Shown piece by piece: positions 18,833 through 27,096 of a stretch of DNA of 64,000 nucleotides (its first letter is position 1; the number at the start of each line of letters is the position of its first letter). The translations under genes and the position numbers were made by a program. Source of the DNA: Paenibacillus sp. J45TS6 (GTDB lineage Bacteria > Bacillota > Bacilli > Paenibacillales > Paenibacillaceae); contig NZ_BOSJ01000001.1 in NCBI RefSeq assembly GCF_018403285.1, positions 248,001 to 312,000 of the forward strand. The letters run 5' to 3'. Under the pieces are notes generated by a model that was not told the origin of the DNA, did no database searches, and saw nothing but the letters and a program-made list of their open reading frames with translations.

Positions 18833-19630
18833 TTATAGAAAACCGACAATCCAGCTGATCCATAAAGCAAAAGGAATCAAAAGAAATTGGGCTACCATCG
18901 TTCCAGCCAGCCGGGATACCAGCATATAACCATAAATTTTATTCATATGGGCGACAGGAATCTCTCCACGTAACGTACGGTCGCTTAACAGAGCTAATTT
19001 GGGATCTATCAACATGGCGAGAAGAATAGTCGCGATCCCATTGATAAGTCCTGTTGATTGTGAAGCAGTTACCGCTTGTTCAGGATTCATATAAGCAGCA
19101 TATAGAGTAGCAAGTACACCGCAAGTATAGATCGCAGTTACGATCATATTAAGCAATATGAGTCTGCGGGGGACTCTCCCTATCATCAGCTGTTTAAACA
19201 TGGATAACCGAGGCAGGCACACATAAAACCACGCATTTTTCAATTTTGAAAGATGAAATAATGACTTCATCATTGCCGGGATTGAGCCCGCCTTCTCTAA
19301 ATGGACAACCATCCTGGCTGACCAGCGTACCGTTGTCGGAAAGAAAAAGATAGCGATCATCGTGCCCACGGCAGCAGCCAGAATAATGATATGTAGTCCC
19401 ATCTGAATGGAACCTCCACCGCTTACTCTAGCGGAATCAATCATAGAACCGAGCAGCGGACCTTGTGCCATATTAGACGTGCGGGATAATAATAAGAGCA
19501 TGCCGGACAATGAGATGGCTATTGTTATTCTTCGTGTCCTCATTCCACCGAGCCGCAGTGCATAAGACATACTGTCTGCTGCATGAATAATCATCGTAAA
19601 TAAAAAGGGCAATGCCAGTTGATAGATCAT
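18833..19630 (-). CDS. amj: Alternate lipid II flippase Amj
   Basis: An integral membrane protein of 265 residues with about six hydrophobic segments. It matches B. subtilis Amj (YdaH) through the N-terminal block YALRLGGMRTRR and RTSNMAQGPLLGSMID. Amj can replace MurJ in moving lipid II across the membrane during peptidoglycan synthesis and is a cell-envelope stress gene in B. subtilis. Charged residues in membrane-proximal positions (RTRR, RTSN) are kept. AAAGGAG precedes the ATG. No murJ is seen in the window. Confidence 0.85.
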   Translation of the reverse strand: MIYQLALPFLFTMIIHAADSMSYALRLGGMRTRRITIAISLSGMLLLLSRTSNMAQGPLLGSMIDSARVSGGGSIQMGLHIIILAAAVGTMIAIFFFPTTVRWSARMVVHLEKAGSIPAMMKSLFHLSKLKNAWFYVCLPRLSMFKQLMIGRVPRRLILLNMIVTAIYTCGVLATLYAAYMNPEQAVTASQSTGLINGIATILLAMLIDPKLALLSDRTLRGEIPVAHMNKIYGYMLVSRLAGTMVAQFLLIPFALWISWIVGFL

Positions 19631-19777
19631 CTATGGTTACTCCTTTGTCTTATCCAAGTAGTTCAGAAGTCCAGTTCATTTCTCTTCTGTTTTTGTTACC
19701 TGCGAAAAGGGTAATTCATTATAACGTAATATTAAGATCTAACTTCTAACTAAATTCCGATTACAGGAGGAACCTAT

Positions 19778-20227
19778 ATGCCTTGGAATAAAACAGATTA
19801 TCCCCCATCCATGAAAAACCTAGAGCCCCGTGTACGCAATAAAGCGATTGAAATTGCTAATGCCCTGCTCGGAGAAGGTTATGAAGAAGGTCGTTCGATA
19901 GCTATTGCTACCGCACAAGCAGAAGAATGGAATGAGAATCATCCTGAAGGAGAAACGAAAACTCAAACCAAAAGCGGTAAATCCGATCATTCTTCTTCAA
20001 AAAAAGCAGACTCGTCAGGTCACGCTAGTGATCACCGAAATATCCATGTAGTACCTCGCGAAGACGGATGGGCTGTGAAAAAAGAAGGAAAAGAGAAACC
20101 CGAACAGATCTATGATGTGAAAGATGAAGCTGTAAAAGCGGCGAAAGAAATCGTTTCATCCAAAAACATTCGTCTCATCATCCATGATAAGCAGGGTAAG
20201 ATCCAAACATCAAAAATTTACAATTAA
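19778..20227 (+). CDS. ydaT: YdaT-like general stress protein (DUF2188)
   Basis: A hydrophilic 149-residue protein. The N-terminal part (PWNKTDYPPSMKNL, RNKAIEIANALL, AIATAQAEEW) resembles ChaB-like stress proteins, and the C-terminal part (HVVPREDGWAVKKEG) is a DUF2188 domain. This two-part order is that of B. subtilis YdaT, a σB-dependent general stress protein. A low-complexity Ser/Lys linker lies between. The molecular function is unknown. AGGAGG is seven bases before the ATG. It ends in a 4-base overlap with the convergent glucokinase gene. Confidence 0.8.
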   Translation: MPWNKTDYPPSMKNLEPRVRNKAIEIANALLGEGYEEGRSIAIATAQAEEWNENHPEGETKTQTKSGKSDHSSSKKADSSGHASDHRNIHVVPREDGWAVKKEGKEKPEQIYDVKDEAVKAAKEIVSSKNIRLIIHDKQGKIQTSKIYN

Positions 20228-21159
20228 GCTTCGCTTCTTGCAATCGCAAGCTTTGCTGCACCCATGATTCCTGCTCTATTCCCAAGCCTAGCAGGAAGGA
20301 TAGGCACATCCGGACGATTTGCAAAACCGTCCATTGTAAACTTTTGAACAAAGGTTCGAATCGGTTTGAATAAAATATCCCCCTGTTCTGTTACAGCACC
20401 GCCAATGATAACAGCAGGCGGATTAAAATGATGGATCAGATTGGAAAGGCCGACTGCAATATATTCCGTATATTGCAGTATGAGGTCTTGTGCTTTTTTA
20501 TTACCTGTTCTCACTTCATCAAATATCAGTCTGGGATGTTCAGCCCAGGCTGTTTCCCCTGCTTCTGCTGCTTGCCTTTTCAGTGCAGTGACTGATGCAT
20601 ATTGTTCCCAGCATCCTGCTGATCCGCATGTACAGGATACACCTTTCATTTGAATCACTTGGTGTCCATAGGCTCCTGCAAAGCCGCTTCTTCCTCGGTA
20701 AGGAAGTCCGTTCAAGATCAAACATCCCCCAATACCTGTCCCAAGACTTACGCATAGGAAGTGATCCAGATCTTTTCCTGCACCTTGCCACAGTTCCCCT
20801 AACGCAAGCATGTTGACATCGTTATCCACATAAACGGAGATCCCGATTCTTTTTTCTAATTCTGCTCGCAGCGGAGTTCCTTTCCAATCGGGTAAATTGG
20901 CTGTAGCGCTTCCAATCTCTCCCTCCAGGTTTATAAACCCTGCGGTTCCTATTCCAAGAGCAAGGATATCCAAATTACTATATAACGCCTCTTCCAAACA
21001 ACTTGTAGCTATCTCTTCTATTTTGTTTAGTAAGGCTTCCTTGCCATTTTCCGAGTATGTAGGAAGGGTACGGTCAACAATCAATTCACCCTTAAGAGTG
21101 ACTACCCCCGCCTTTATGTTCGTTCCTCCGATGTCTATACCGATGACTGCCTGCTGCAT
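20224..21159 (-). CDS. glcK: ROK-family glucokinase
   Basis: Phosphorylates glucose with ATP in the cytoplasm. The ATP motif GIDIGGTNIKAGVV opens the protein. Sugar-binding and catalytic residues lie around VDNDVNMLALGELWQG. The ROK signature with the zinc site is CTCGSAGCWEQYAS. At 311 residues it matches Bacillus GlcK in length and has no helix-turn-helix, so it is a kinase and not a ROK repressor. Substrate preference for glucose over related sugars is inferred from family likeness. Confidence 0.9.
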   Translation of the reverse strand: MQQAVIGIDIGGTNIKAGVVTLKGELIVDRTLPTYSENGKEALLNKIEEIATSCLEEALYSNLDILALGIGTAGFINLEGEIGSATANLPDWKGTPLRAELEKRIGISVYVDNDVNMLALGELWQGAGKDLDHFLCVSLGTGIGGCLILNGLPYRGRSGFAGAYGHQVIQMKGVSCTCGSAGCWEQYASVTALKRQAAEAGETAWAEHPRLIFDEVRTGNKKAQDLILQYTEYIAVGLSNLIHHFNPPAVIIGGAVTEQGDILFKPIRTFVQKFTMDGFANRPDVPILPARLGNRAGIMGAAKLAIARSEA

Positions 21160-21328
21160 TCCAGAAACCCTCCTCCAAATGTAGAAAGATCTTTTGCATT
21201 ACAGTATACCTTTTTATGGTTAATATGAGTATGTTTTACTTCTCGTAATTTGTACTAATGCAGCTATGTGAAATAAAACGTTTCAAAATCCTACATCGCT
21301 ATAAAACGAAATTATACAATAAAAGGAG

Positions 21329-21360
21329 AAAAAACCGTCACATATCGCTATGTCACGGCT
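21329..21360 (-). terminator. Terminator of the DUF421 gene
   Basis: CCGTCACATA (21335-21344) and TATGTCACGG (21349-21358) form a stem that overlaps the stop codon of the gene. A T-rich run follows on the minus strand. Confidence 0.75.
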
Positions 21361-22216
21361 TCTTCGTACTCTGATATGAGCTCATTGCATGATTCAATGT
21401 ATCCAGTGCTTCTTGATACTGTAATTGATCCTTATCATTCTGTGCCAGCTTCTTACGCATCGTTAGTTCATCTTGAAACTGTGCTACAAGATCAGATATT
21501 TGAGCACTTGGCTGGGGCTGAGCTGAATTAGGTAACGCCCTGCTCCCGGTTTGGACCGTCAATTCGCCTTTACTGTCCACTTGTCCTATAAAAACATGTT
21601 TGAGAGGAAGATGTAAATCTCTGAGCTGCTTGTGAACCCAACTTTCGCTAAATCCTGTTTCCTTCAGAGAATCAGGCAGAATACGTCCATCAATAATAAT
21701 GGTTTTAGGCTCTTGTTCTTTCATTAGTCGATAACCAAGTGCATCTGCGGTGAGTGGTTGAAATTCTTTTTTGAGCATCACATTAATTTCACCGCTTTGC
21801 TCCATAATAGCAAACTCTACATCCGCTACTCGGAAAACATCCTTCTTACGCAGCTGTTCTAAAAATTCATCAACCGTTAGTTTTTCTTTGCGTAAATTAT
21901 CAGCAATTAGTGCACCATTTTCTACGAGGATCGTTGACTTTCCATCAACTATATCTCGGAATTTTTTGCTTTTCATAGTGAAATACTCAGCTCCGACAGA
22001 CACTACAATCCATACTGCCAAAGCTACAAATCCCAAGTACCAGGTGCTGTCCAAGTCAAGTGAGATATATCCAACCAAGTTACCGAGTGTAATCCCTGTA
22101 ATGTACTCAAAAAGAGACAGTTGGGATATTTGTCGCTTACCCAATATTTTAGTGATAATAAAAAGTACGGTAACGGCTGAAAGCGTCCTTAGCGCAACTT
22201 CAATCCAATCGGGCAT
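21353..22216 (-). CDS. DUF421 membrane protein (YetF-like)
   Basis: A 287-residue protein with three N-terminal membrane segments (about residues 5-75) containing the family block LGKRQISQLSLFEYITGITLG. A cytoplasmic DUF421 domain follows (about 90-200) with VENGALI and KTIIIDGRI. The last 40 residues form a helical, charged tail. Relatives such as B. subtilis YetF occur in the spore inner membrane or as stress proteins; I cannot assign this one. GGAGGTA precedes the ATG. Confidence 0.85.
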   Translation of the reverse strand: MPDWIEVALRTLSAVTVLFIITKILGKRQISQLSLFEYITGITLGNLVGYISLDLDSTWYLGFVALAVWIVVSVGAEYFTMKSKKFRDIVDGKSTILVENGALIADNLRKEKLTVDEFLEQLRKKDVFRVADVEFAIMEQSGEINVMLKKEFQPLTADALGYRLMKEQEPKTIIIDGRILPDSLKETGFSESWVHKQLRDLHLPLKHVFIGQVDSKGELTVQTGSRALPNSAQPQPSAQISDLVAQFQDELTMRKKLAQNDKDQLQYQEALDTLNHAMSSYQSTKKP

Positions 22217-22317
22217 GTAACTATACCTCCAGCTGATTTCATTCTCTTACCCATCTTGATTTAAAATCCCCTAAGGCAGATAAAATATTCTCACCTTACA
22301 TTTATTGTTCAGTAAAA

Positions 22318-22376
22318 ATAAGAAAGTAACGAAAGGTAGAGCTATAAGCTACACAGCCTCTAAACCTTTCGTTACT
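22318..22376 (-). terminator. Terminator of pyk
   Basis: GTAACGAAAGGT (22326-22337) and ACCTTTCGTTAC (22364-22375) form a perfect 12-bp stem with a 26-base loop. A T-rich tract follows on the minus strand. Confidence 0.75.
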
Positions 22377-22401
22377 GAGTCCTATTTATTTGCTTTAAAT
22401 C

Positions 22402-23817
22402 TTACACTTGTACAATTTTAATTAGATTCGTTGTGCCTGAAATCCCGATCGGTACACCTGCAGAGAGAACTACGGTATCTCCAGATGAGATAAATCCTTT
22501 AGTAGCCGCATTCCGGGTAATCGATTCAAACATCTCATCTGTCGAGTTTACTTTTTCCCCAAGGTACGGGAAAACTCCAGAGAAGAGGCATATTTGAGAC
22601 AGCACCTTCTCATTAGAAGTGATCGCCAAGATTGGAGCTTTCGGACGATATTTGGAAATGATTTTTGCCGTAAATCCACTTCCGGTGGAAGCGATGATCA
22701 CTTTGGCATTCAATTCAAGAGAAGCACTTACGGCACTTTGACTGATCACTTCTGTAATATTGGTTGCATGTTGTTCCCGCTTTTTGAAGAAGTTATCGCG
22801 GTAATCAATTAAAGACTCTGCTTTTTGGGCAACAGCTGCCATGGTCTTCACTGATTCGAGCGGATATTTACCGGCTGCCGATTCACCGGATAACATGACA
22901 ACGTCTGCACCCTGAAGTACCGCGTTCGATACATCACTTACTTCTGCCCGGGTTGGACGTGGATTGACCTGCATTGAATCCAGCATATGAGTAGCTACAA
23001 TCACCGGTTTACCTGCGAGATTACATTGTTTGATAATATCAATCTGCATCATCGGTACATCTTCGATTGGAACTTCAACTCCAAGATCGCCGCGGGCAAT
23101 CATCACTCCATCAGAGGCTTCAATGATTTCTTTAATATTGTCAACGCCTTCTTGGTTTTCAATCTTGGAATAGATCTGAACATGTTCTGCCTGGTTTTTT
23201 TTCAATATGGCTCGGATCTCTTCCACATCTGCTGCTTTACGTACAAACGACGCTGCAATCATCTCAATGTTATTTTCGAGACCAAAAGCAATATGTTTTT
23301 TATCACGCTCGGTTACACCCGGAAGCGTCGTTTTGATACCAGGCAAATTCACCCCTTTTCTTGGCTTAAGAACACCTCCGTTTAAGATTTGGCAATAAAT
23401 TTCCGTACCCTCTACCTTCTTTACATTTAAGGCAACGAGTCCATCATCAATGAGAATGGTATCTCCCGGATTTACGACCTCATTCATTTCCGCGTAATTG
23501 ACGCCGATCCGGTGAACTTCTCCTAAAATCTCCTCCGTCGTCAAGATCAGCTCTTTTCCTGTTTCCAAAGTGACGGAAGCCTCTTTGAGTTTACCAATCC
23601 GTATTTCCGGTCCTTTAATATCCAGCATAATGGGTATAAAAGTTCCGAGATCTTTCGCTGCTGTTCTAACGCGTTCCATACGATTCACATGCTCTTCCAG
23701 CTCTCCATGAGCCATATTTATCCGAGCTACGGTCATTCCGGACTGTATCATCTGTTTCAGTAAGTCGATGGAATCGCAAGCGGGTCCCATTGTACATATG
23801 ATTTTTGTTTTCAACAT
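22402..23817 (-). CDS. pyk: Pyruvate kinase, short form
   Basis: Makes pyruvate and ATP from phosphoenolpyruvate and ADP. The family signature is visible from KTKIICTMGPAC through MLDIKGPEIRIG, IYSKIENQEG, IARGDLGVE and MLSGESAAGKYP. The ATG at 23817 follows GAGGAGAAG; 12 upstream codons are ignored. At 471 residues it lacks the roughly 110-residue C-terminal phosphohistidine-like domain found on the main pyruvate kinase of Bacillus and relatives, and there is no pfkA beside it. It may therefore be a second pyruvate kinase; this is an inference. Confidence 0.93.
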   Translation of the reverse strand: MLKTKIICTMGPACDSIDLLKQMIQSGMTVARINMAHGELEEHVNRMERVRTAAKDLGTFIPIMLDIKGPEIRIGKLKEASVTLETGKELILTTEEILGEVHRIGVNYAEMNEVVNPGDTILIDDGLVALNVKKVEGTEIYCQILNGGVLKPRKGVNLPGIKTTLPGVTERDKKHIAFGLENNIEMIAASFVRKAADVEEIRAILKKNQAEHVQIYSKIENQEGVDNIKEIIEASDGVMIARGDLGVEVPIEDVPMMQIDIIKQCNLAGKPVIVATHMLDSMQVNPRPTRAEVSDVSNAVLQGADVVMLSGESAAGKYPLESVKTMAAVAQKAESLIDYRDNFFKKREQHATNITEVISQSAVSASLELNAKVIIASTGSGFTAKIISKYRPKAPILAITSNEKVLSQICLFSGVFPYLGEKVNSTDEMFESITRNAATKGFISSGDTVVLSAGVPIGISGTTNLIKIVQV

Positions 23818-23944
23818 TTTACTTCTCCTCACAATGTTTTGATTATCAAGCAAATTATGAACTTAAGCATCCTATTCATACCAAGTATGTGTACTCATCC
23901 AGTAAATCATGTAAAAGCAAACTTCCTTTTATTGTGTATGAACA

Positions 23945-23988
23945 TAATAAAAAAACCGGCACAAAGGTAAGGAACCTTCATGCCGGTA
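23945..23988 (-). terminator. Terminator after the CD3324-like gene
   Basis: ACCGGCACAAAGGT (23955-23968) pairs imperfectly with ACCTTCATGCCGGT (23974-23987). Seven T residues follow on the minus strand, ending the micro-ORF operon before pyk. Confidence 0.8.
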
Positions 23989-24000
23989 AATCGTATTTCA

Positions 24001-24267
24001 CTACCATGTTTTCACAACAATTTTACGAATGCTTTCGCTTGAAAGATGATATTTCTGAACAAGTTCAGGTACGGTCCATCCCTTGGTATAATGAAGGGTG
24101 ATTTCTGCGTTACGCTGAGCCAGCTCTTTGCGGGCTCCGCTTTTCTCACCCCATCTTGCTCGTTCTTCGGTAGCTTTAGGTATATAGATCAGATCACCCT
24201 GAATATATTTTTGAATCTCTTTTAACAGGCTAGGGGGAAGCGCTTCTCTTCCATTTTTGTACCTCAC
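24001..24267 (-). CDS. CD3324-like small helix-turn-helix protein
   Basis: An 88-residue basic protein. The N-terminus (GREALPPSLLKEIQKYIQGDLIYIP) and the C-terminal helix-turn-helix (WTVPELVQKYHLSSESIRKIV) resemble the CD3324 family of small putative DNA-binding proteins, related to Mor-type activators. The start is GTG, with GAGGAGG 9 bases upstream. That ribosome-binding site lies inside the 36-codon ORF at 24230-24340, so translation of the two may be coupled. Targets are unknown. Confidence 0.72.
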   Translation of the reverse strand: MRYKNGREALPPSLLKEIQKYIQGDLIYIPKATEERARWGEKSGARKELAQRNAEITLHYTKGWTVPELVQKYHLSSESIRKIVVKTW

Positions 24268-24340
24268 GATAAAGGTCCTCCTCGAATACGGATATTGTTG
24301 ATCTCAAACTTTGTTTCCATGCGCCATATAAATTTTGCAT
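24230..24340 (-). CDS. Putative micro-protein, 36 codons
   Basis: Starts at an ATG seven bases after AAAGGAGG, one of the best ribosome-binding sites nearby, and encodes MQNLYGAWKQSLRSTISVFE and a further charged 16 residues ending in SASP. It overlaps the first 38 bases of the helix-turn-helix gene in another frame. No family is recognised. The strong ribosome-binding site and the overlap argue for real translation, perhaps for coupling alone. Confidence 0.45.
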   Translation of the reverse strand: MQNLYGAWKQSLRSTISVFEEDLYREVQKWKRSASP

Positions 24341-24368
24341 GTTTACGCCTCCTTTCGATTAGTTGGTT

Positions 24369-24539
24369 TTAGAATCCACTGCGAACTATGCCGCGTAAAA
24401 CAAAAAAAACCTTGGATCTGTTTTGCTCCAAAGGTAGTTCATTACGTATAAACATATGTGTAGTGCTGCTTTGACTTGACTCAGAAGTTAAAATAAACTG
24501 TTCAAATCCGAGTAACTCAGCTGCATTACAGATGATCAT
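24369..24539 (-). CDS. Putative small protein, 56 codons
   Basis: Begins with an ATG placed directly after the TGA of the preceding 21-codon ORF and in the same frame, with AAGGTG about 12 bases upstream. The product opens MIICNAAELLGFEQFILTSE and ends in an Arg-rich segment VLRGIVRSGF. It has no known motif that I can name. Reinitiation after the upstream ORF, or read-through of the single TGA, would give 56 or about 78 residues. Confidence 0.35.
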   Translation of the reverse strand: MIICNAAELLGFEQFILTSESSQSSTTHMFIRNELPLEQNRSKVFFVLRGIVRSGF

Positions 24540-24605
24540 TCATCTATGACACCTTGGTTTTTTCGTATGAAATTGTGGTATTTGAACGTACTGATATGTC
24601 AACAT
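24540..24605 (-). CDS. Putative leader micro-ORF, 21 codons
   Basis: AGAGGAGG lies seven bases before the ATG. The 21-residue product contains a basic KKPRCHR end and stops at TGA next to the ATG of the 56-codon ORF. It is the first of four closely packed small ORFs on this strand. Whether it is a leader peptide or the interrupted start of a longer gene cannot be decided from the sequence. Confidence 0.35.
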   Translation of the reverse strand: MLTYQYVQIPQFHTKKPRCHR

Positions 24606-25004
24606 GTCGCTTCCTCCTCTCTTTGTTTTTAGATATGTAATCGAATCAATTGAACCATTTCCATCTAGATCATCCTGATTAAAAGCAACGAAAGATATTA
24701 TGAAATGGATTCAATCTACATTTATTATAATTTTGGAAGTTCAGATATACAACCATTATATTTTATAATTCCCTTATTTTTCAAATCAGGCGGTTATAAA
24801 GAGAGGAGAGACATATGCCCTCCCCTCTTATCAATGCTTCTTTCGCCTAAGCGAAAGTCACCTCACGGTTTTTGATCAAATGGATCATCTCCTTTCAGAA
24901 AGTATTTCGTCGGCCCGACAACCACATTATAACTCCCTTCTGCAGAGAAGAGACAGTGAAAGAAAAGTTATAATTAATCTTTACCTGACTGATCCTATAT
25001 TGAC
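24606..25004. other. Gene-poor stretch with hairpins
   Basis: No convincing gene. There are two inverted repeats: CTTTCGC with GCGAAAG (near 24841-24857), and a G/C-rich palindrome centred on CATATG at 24801-24827 that is followed by TTTATAA on the minus strand and may end the transcript of the gene at 25005. Two ten-codon ORFs with Shine-Dalgarno sites occur on the minus strand at 24848-24932 and were not called. Confidence 0.4.
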
Positions 25005-25487
25005 TCAAGGCACCGTGTTTAGCACAATTTCGTGATCTTGGTTATATGTAATTTTATAGGCAATAACACCAGGCAGTAATTTGCTCATTTCTTCTTCCGT
25101 CAGCTGACTCGTATCAAGTAGAAATTCTCCATTTACATGAAGACTCTCTTTTTTCTTTAGAACCCGATCATATATAAGAATTTGTTTCTCTGGGTGAATT
25201 AACAGGTTAGATGCATCAACTGATAGAATCGGTTCTATGGAATGAATGGTTAGAGACTGATTGGCATGATTCTCTACTGTCCCTGAATAAGACAAGGTCA
25301 CTTCGCGCTGAGGTTGATCAGGAATAGATTCTCCGAATCCACTTATGAGGAGCAACTTATCATTCACGTGATCAGCCCCTGTAATTTGTATCATTTTAGA
25401 TAATAAAATAAGAATTCCAAGCAACATTAATACTACTCCGCCGAACGTTCTCTTGTTAGATAGCATAGTGCTCACATTCCCCCACAC
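25005..25487 (-). CDS. Membrane-anchored hypothetical protein
   Basis: A protein of up to 160 residues with one hydrophobic segment (GGVVLMLLGILILLSKMI, about residues 16-33) followed by an extracytoplasmic β-rich region with conserved-looking blocks VTLSYSGTVENHA and DASNLLIHPEKQ. I do not recognise the family. The listed start is a GTG; the ATG seven codons later (25466) is also possible, and no ribosome-binding site decides between them. It stands alone beside the YitT gene. Confidence 0.6.
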   Translation of the reverse strand: MWGNVSTMLSNKRTFGGVVLMLLGILILLSKMIQITGADHVNDKLLLISGFGESIPDQPQREVTLSYSGTVENHANQSLTIHSIEPILSVDASNLLIHPEKQILIYDRVLKKKESLHVNGEFLLDTSQLTEEEMSKLLPGVIAYKITYNQDHEIVLNTVP

Positions 25488-25549
25488 CCCTCTTATCCCC
25501 TAATATTTTCCTGTTATTGAAGTTACACTATCTTAACATGCTTTCGCAA

Positions 25550-25578
25550 CGAAAAAACGCCTGGATTTCTCCAGACGC
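25550..25578 (-). terminator. Terminator of yitT-like gene
   Basis: CGCCTGG (25558-25564) pairs with CCAGACG (25571-25577, one G-U pair). A T-run follows on the minus strand. Confidence 0.8.
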
Positions 25579-25612
25579 TAGTCTTCATTTCTATTTACTT
25601 GTAGCCCTTTAA

Positions 25613-26449
25613 CTAGGAACCTCCTGTACTTGATGGATGCACTTTTACTCCCGCTAAGCTCCGCTGGCTATTCGTAAGAATCACCTTTGAAGGTTTAGAG
25701 GCAGGCTGTACAACCTGTACGGCGGATGAAATTTTCACTTTATCTTGTATTACTTGTTTGTATGGTACACTTGGCACTGTTTCTGTTTTAGGATGAGACT
25801 GATTAGACACTTGTGTAACCAAAGTAATCAATTTCCCTGATATCCAAACAGCAAGTATGGTATATAGGGTCTCTTTCAGCGGCATAAAAGCAAGAGATAC
25901 TACCAAAACCACTGCATCCATCATAAAGAATACAGTACCTATCTTAAACCGGCTCCGCTGACTTATGAGTACCGCTAGAATATCGTCTCCACCGGTCGCA
26001 CTGCCGCTTCGAATGACGAGTCCTGCACCGATCCCCGTTAAAATACCAGAGAAAATGGCTGCAGCAAGCAAGCTTCCGTGCAAATCAATGACAAGCGGAG
26101 AATATCTCTCGCACCATTCATAAAACAAGGAGAATGATATGGCTCCTAATAATGCTTTGTACATATATTTACGTCCCATCAAATACCAAGCAATCAGAAT
26201 AATTGGCAGATCAAGCAGTAAAGAAGTGAGCGCAGCCGGCCATCCAGCTATATAACTTCCAAGCAGGGCAAGCCCTACAAATCCACCTTCTGATAAATGA
26301 TTGACATAGTTAATATGATAAAACGCAAATGCCATCAGCATTGTTCCTAACATCATCATACCTGTGCTTTTCAAAAAAGCAGGCAGTGCAGGAACTTTAT
26401 TACCATACCTCTCAGTTTCTTTCTTTACTTGTTGTTCTATTGTCCTCAT
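25613..26449 (-). CDS. YitT-family membrane protein
   Basis: A 278-residue protein with five or six membrane segments and the YitT/DUF161 signature GAGLVIRSGSATGGDDILAV. The usual C-terminal soluble DUF2179 domain is replaced by a shorter Lys/Ser/Val-rich tail of about 65 residues, which is unusual. Function is unknown across the family. The ATG follows GAGGGA, but this region is also coded in another frame by the 42-codon leader ORF at 26412-26540, which has the better ribosome-binding site. Confidence 0.8.
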   Translation of the reverse strand: MRTIEQQVKKETERYGNKVPALPAFLKSTGMMMLGTMLMAFAFYHINYVNHLSEGGFVGLALLGSYIAGWPAALTSLLLDLPIILIAWYLMGRKYMYKALLGAISFSLFYEWCERYSPLVIDLHGSLLAAAIFSGILTGIGAGLVIRSGSATGGDDILAVLISQRSRFKIGTVFFMMDAVVLVVSLAFMPLKETLYTILAVWISGKLITLVTQVSNQSHPKTETVPSVPYKQVIQDKVKISSAVQVVQPASKPSKVILTNSQRSLAGVKVHPSSTGGS

Positions 26450-26540
26450 ACAGATTCCCTCGCATTATTAGTAGTATGGTCGATAGACCGTACCTATGCG
26501 GGAGGAGCTCTATTGAGGAATTCATCCTTCGAATTTTCAT
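26412..26540 (-). CDS. Putative leader ORF overlapping yitT-like gene, 42 codons
   Basis: AAGGAGAGG lies six bases before the ATG at 26540. The ORF encodes MKIRRMNSSIELLPHRYGLS and continues to a stop 38 bases inside the YitT gene, in a different frame. The arrangement suggests translational coupling or regulation of the membrane protein. The peptide resembles nothing I know. Confidence 0.45.
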   Translation of the reverse strand: MKIRRMNSSIELLPHRYGLSTILLIMRGNLYEDNRTTSKERN

Positions 26541-26760
26541 TTATAACCTCTCCTTACGCATAAGTACCGTCATCATTCATGGGTGACTTGTTCTACTTTA
26601 CGTAAGGGAAGCTAAGTATAGGAGGAATCGTTGCGTTTCCAAATCGTCCTTTGGGGCTCTGTCCTTCGGGGACTCATGGTATCCAGATCCTTTCTTGTTT
26701 AACCATATATTTTGCTCGCACGAGCAGTTCTTATACATATGATTACCCTTATTATAACAT
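26541..26760 (-). other. Possible structured leader upstream of yitT-like gene
   Basis: No gene of more than 60 codons. Read on the minus strand it has short stems: GTCC-CCGAA-GGAC, then CCAAA-GGACGA-TTTGG, then GGAGGAAT-rich sequence. It does not match the conserved core of any riboswitch I can recall (M-box, ydaO, T-box, SAM, lysine, GEMM-I). Confidence 0.3.
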
Positions 26761-27014
26761 GCTTTAAACATAGAGAAAAAGTGAAAAACACCTGTCCCTT
26801 ATAATTTATGTGGTGCATCCTGCGTTTAGGAACGGCAAATTGTAATGATTTTTATTTTTGTTAAAAAGATGCCAAATTTCTCTTTCATAAGATACAAGGT
26901 TTCCTTCATATATTGATCTATGAAATTTGTAGCATATTCTCTTTATCTTCATGTTGCTTCAGACATAGGGAACTAGTACTAATGACTCGTTCTTTGCCAT
27001 GTGATGTTTTTGGG

Positions 27015-27042
27015 TTCGTCAAAAAAGGGTAAATGGTATAAT
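27015..27042 (+). promoter_or_regulatory. Promoter of the TIR gene pair
   Basis: An extended -10 element, TGGTATAAT (27034-27042), is preceded at 16 bases by TTCGTC as a poor -35. It lies 55 bases before the TIR gene. The rest of the 26761-27014 gap is AT-rich with no gene seen. Confidence 0.55.
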
Positions 27043-27096
27043 ATAGAAAAAGATCTAAATAAAAACTGAATCCCGTTAAGCGAGGCGGAGCGGACT

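Noticed and set aside
22402-23817. Pyruvate kinase as a truncated pseudogene
   Set aside because: The catalytic core is complete and ends naturally with a terminator downstream; the shorter form is normal in many bacteria.
24848-24932. Two ten-codon ORFs with Shine-Dalgarno sites (minus strand)
   Set aside because: Too short to distinguish from chance in hairpin-rich sequence; described only within the intergenic note.
26560-26720. Magnesium (M-box) or other named riboswitch before yitT
   Set aside because: Stems are present but none of the conserved core sequences of M-box, ydaO, T-box, SAM, lysine or GEMM-I elements occur on either strand.
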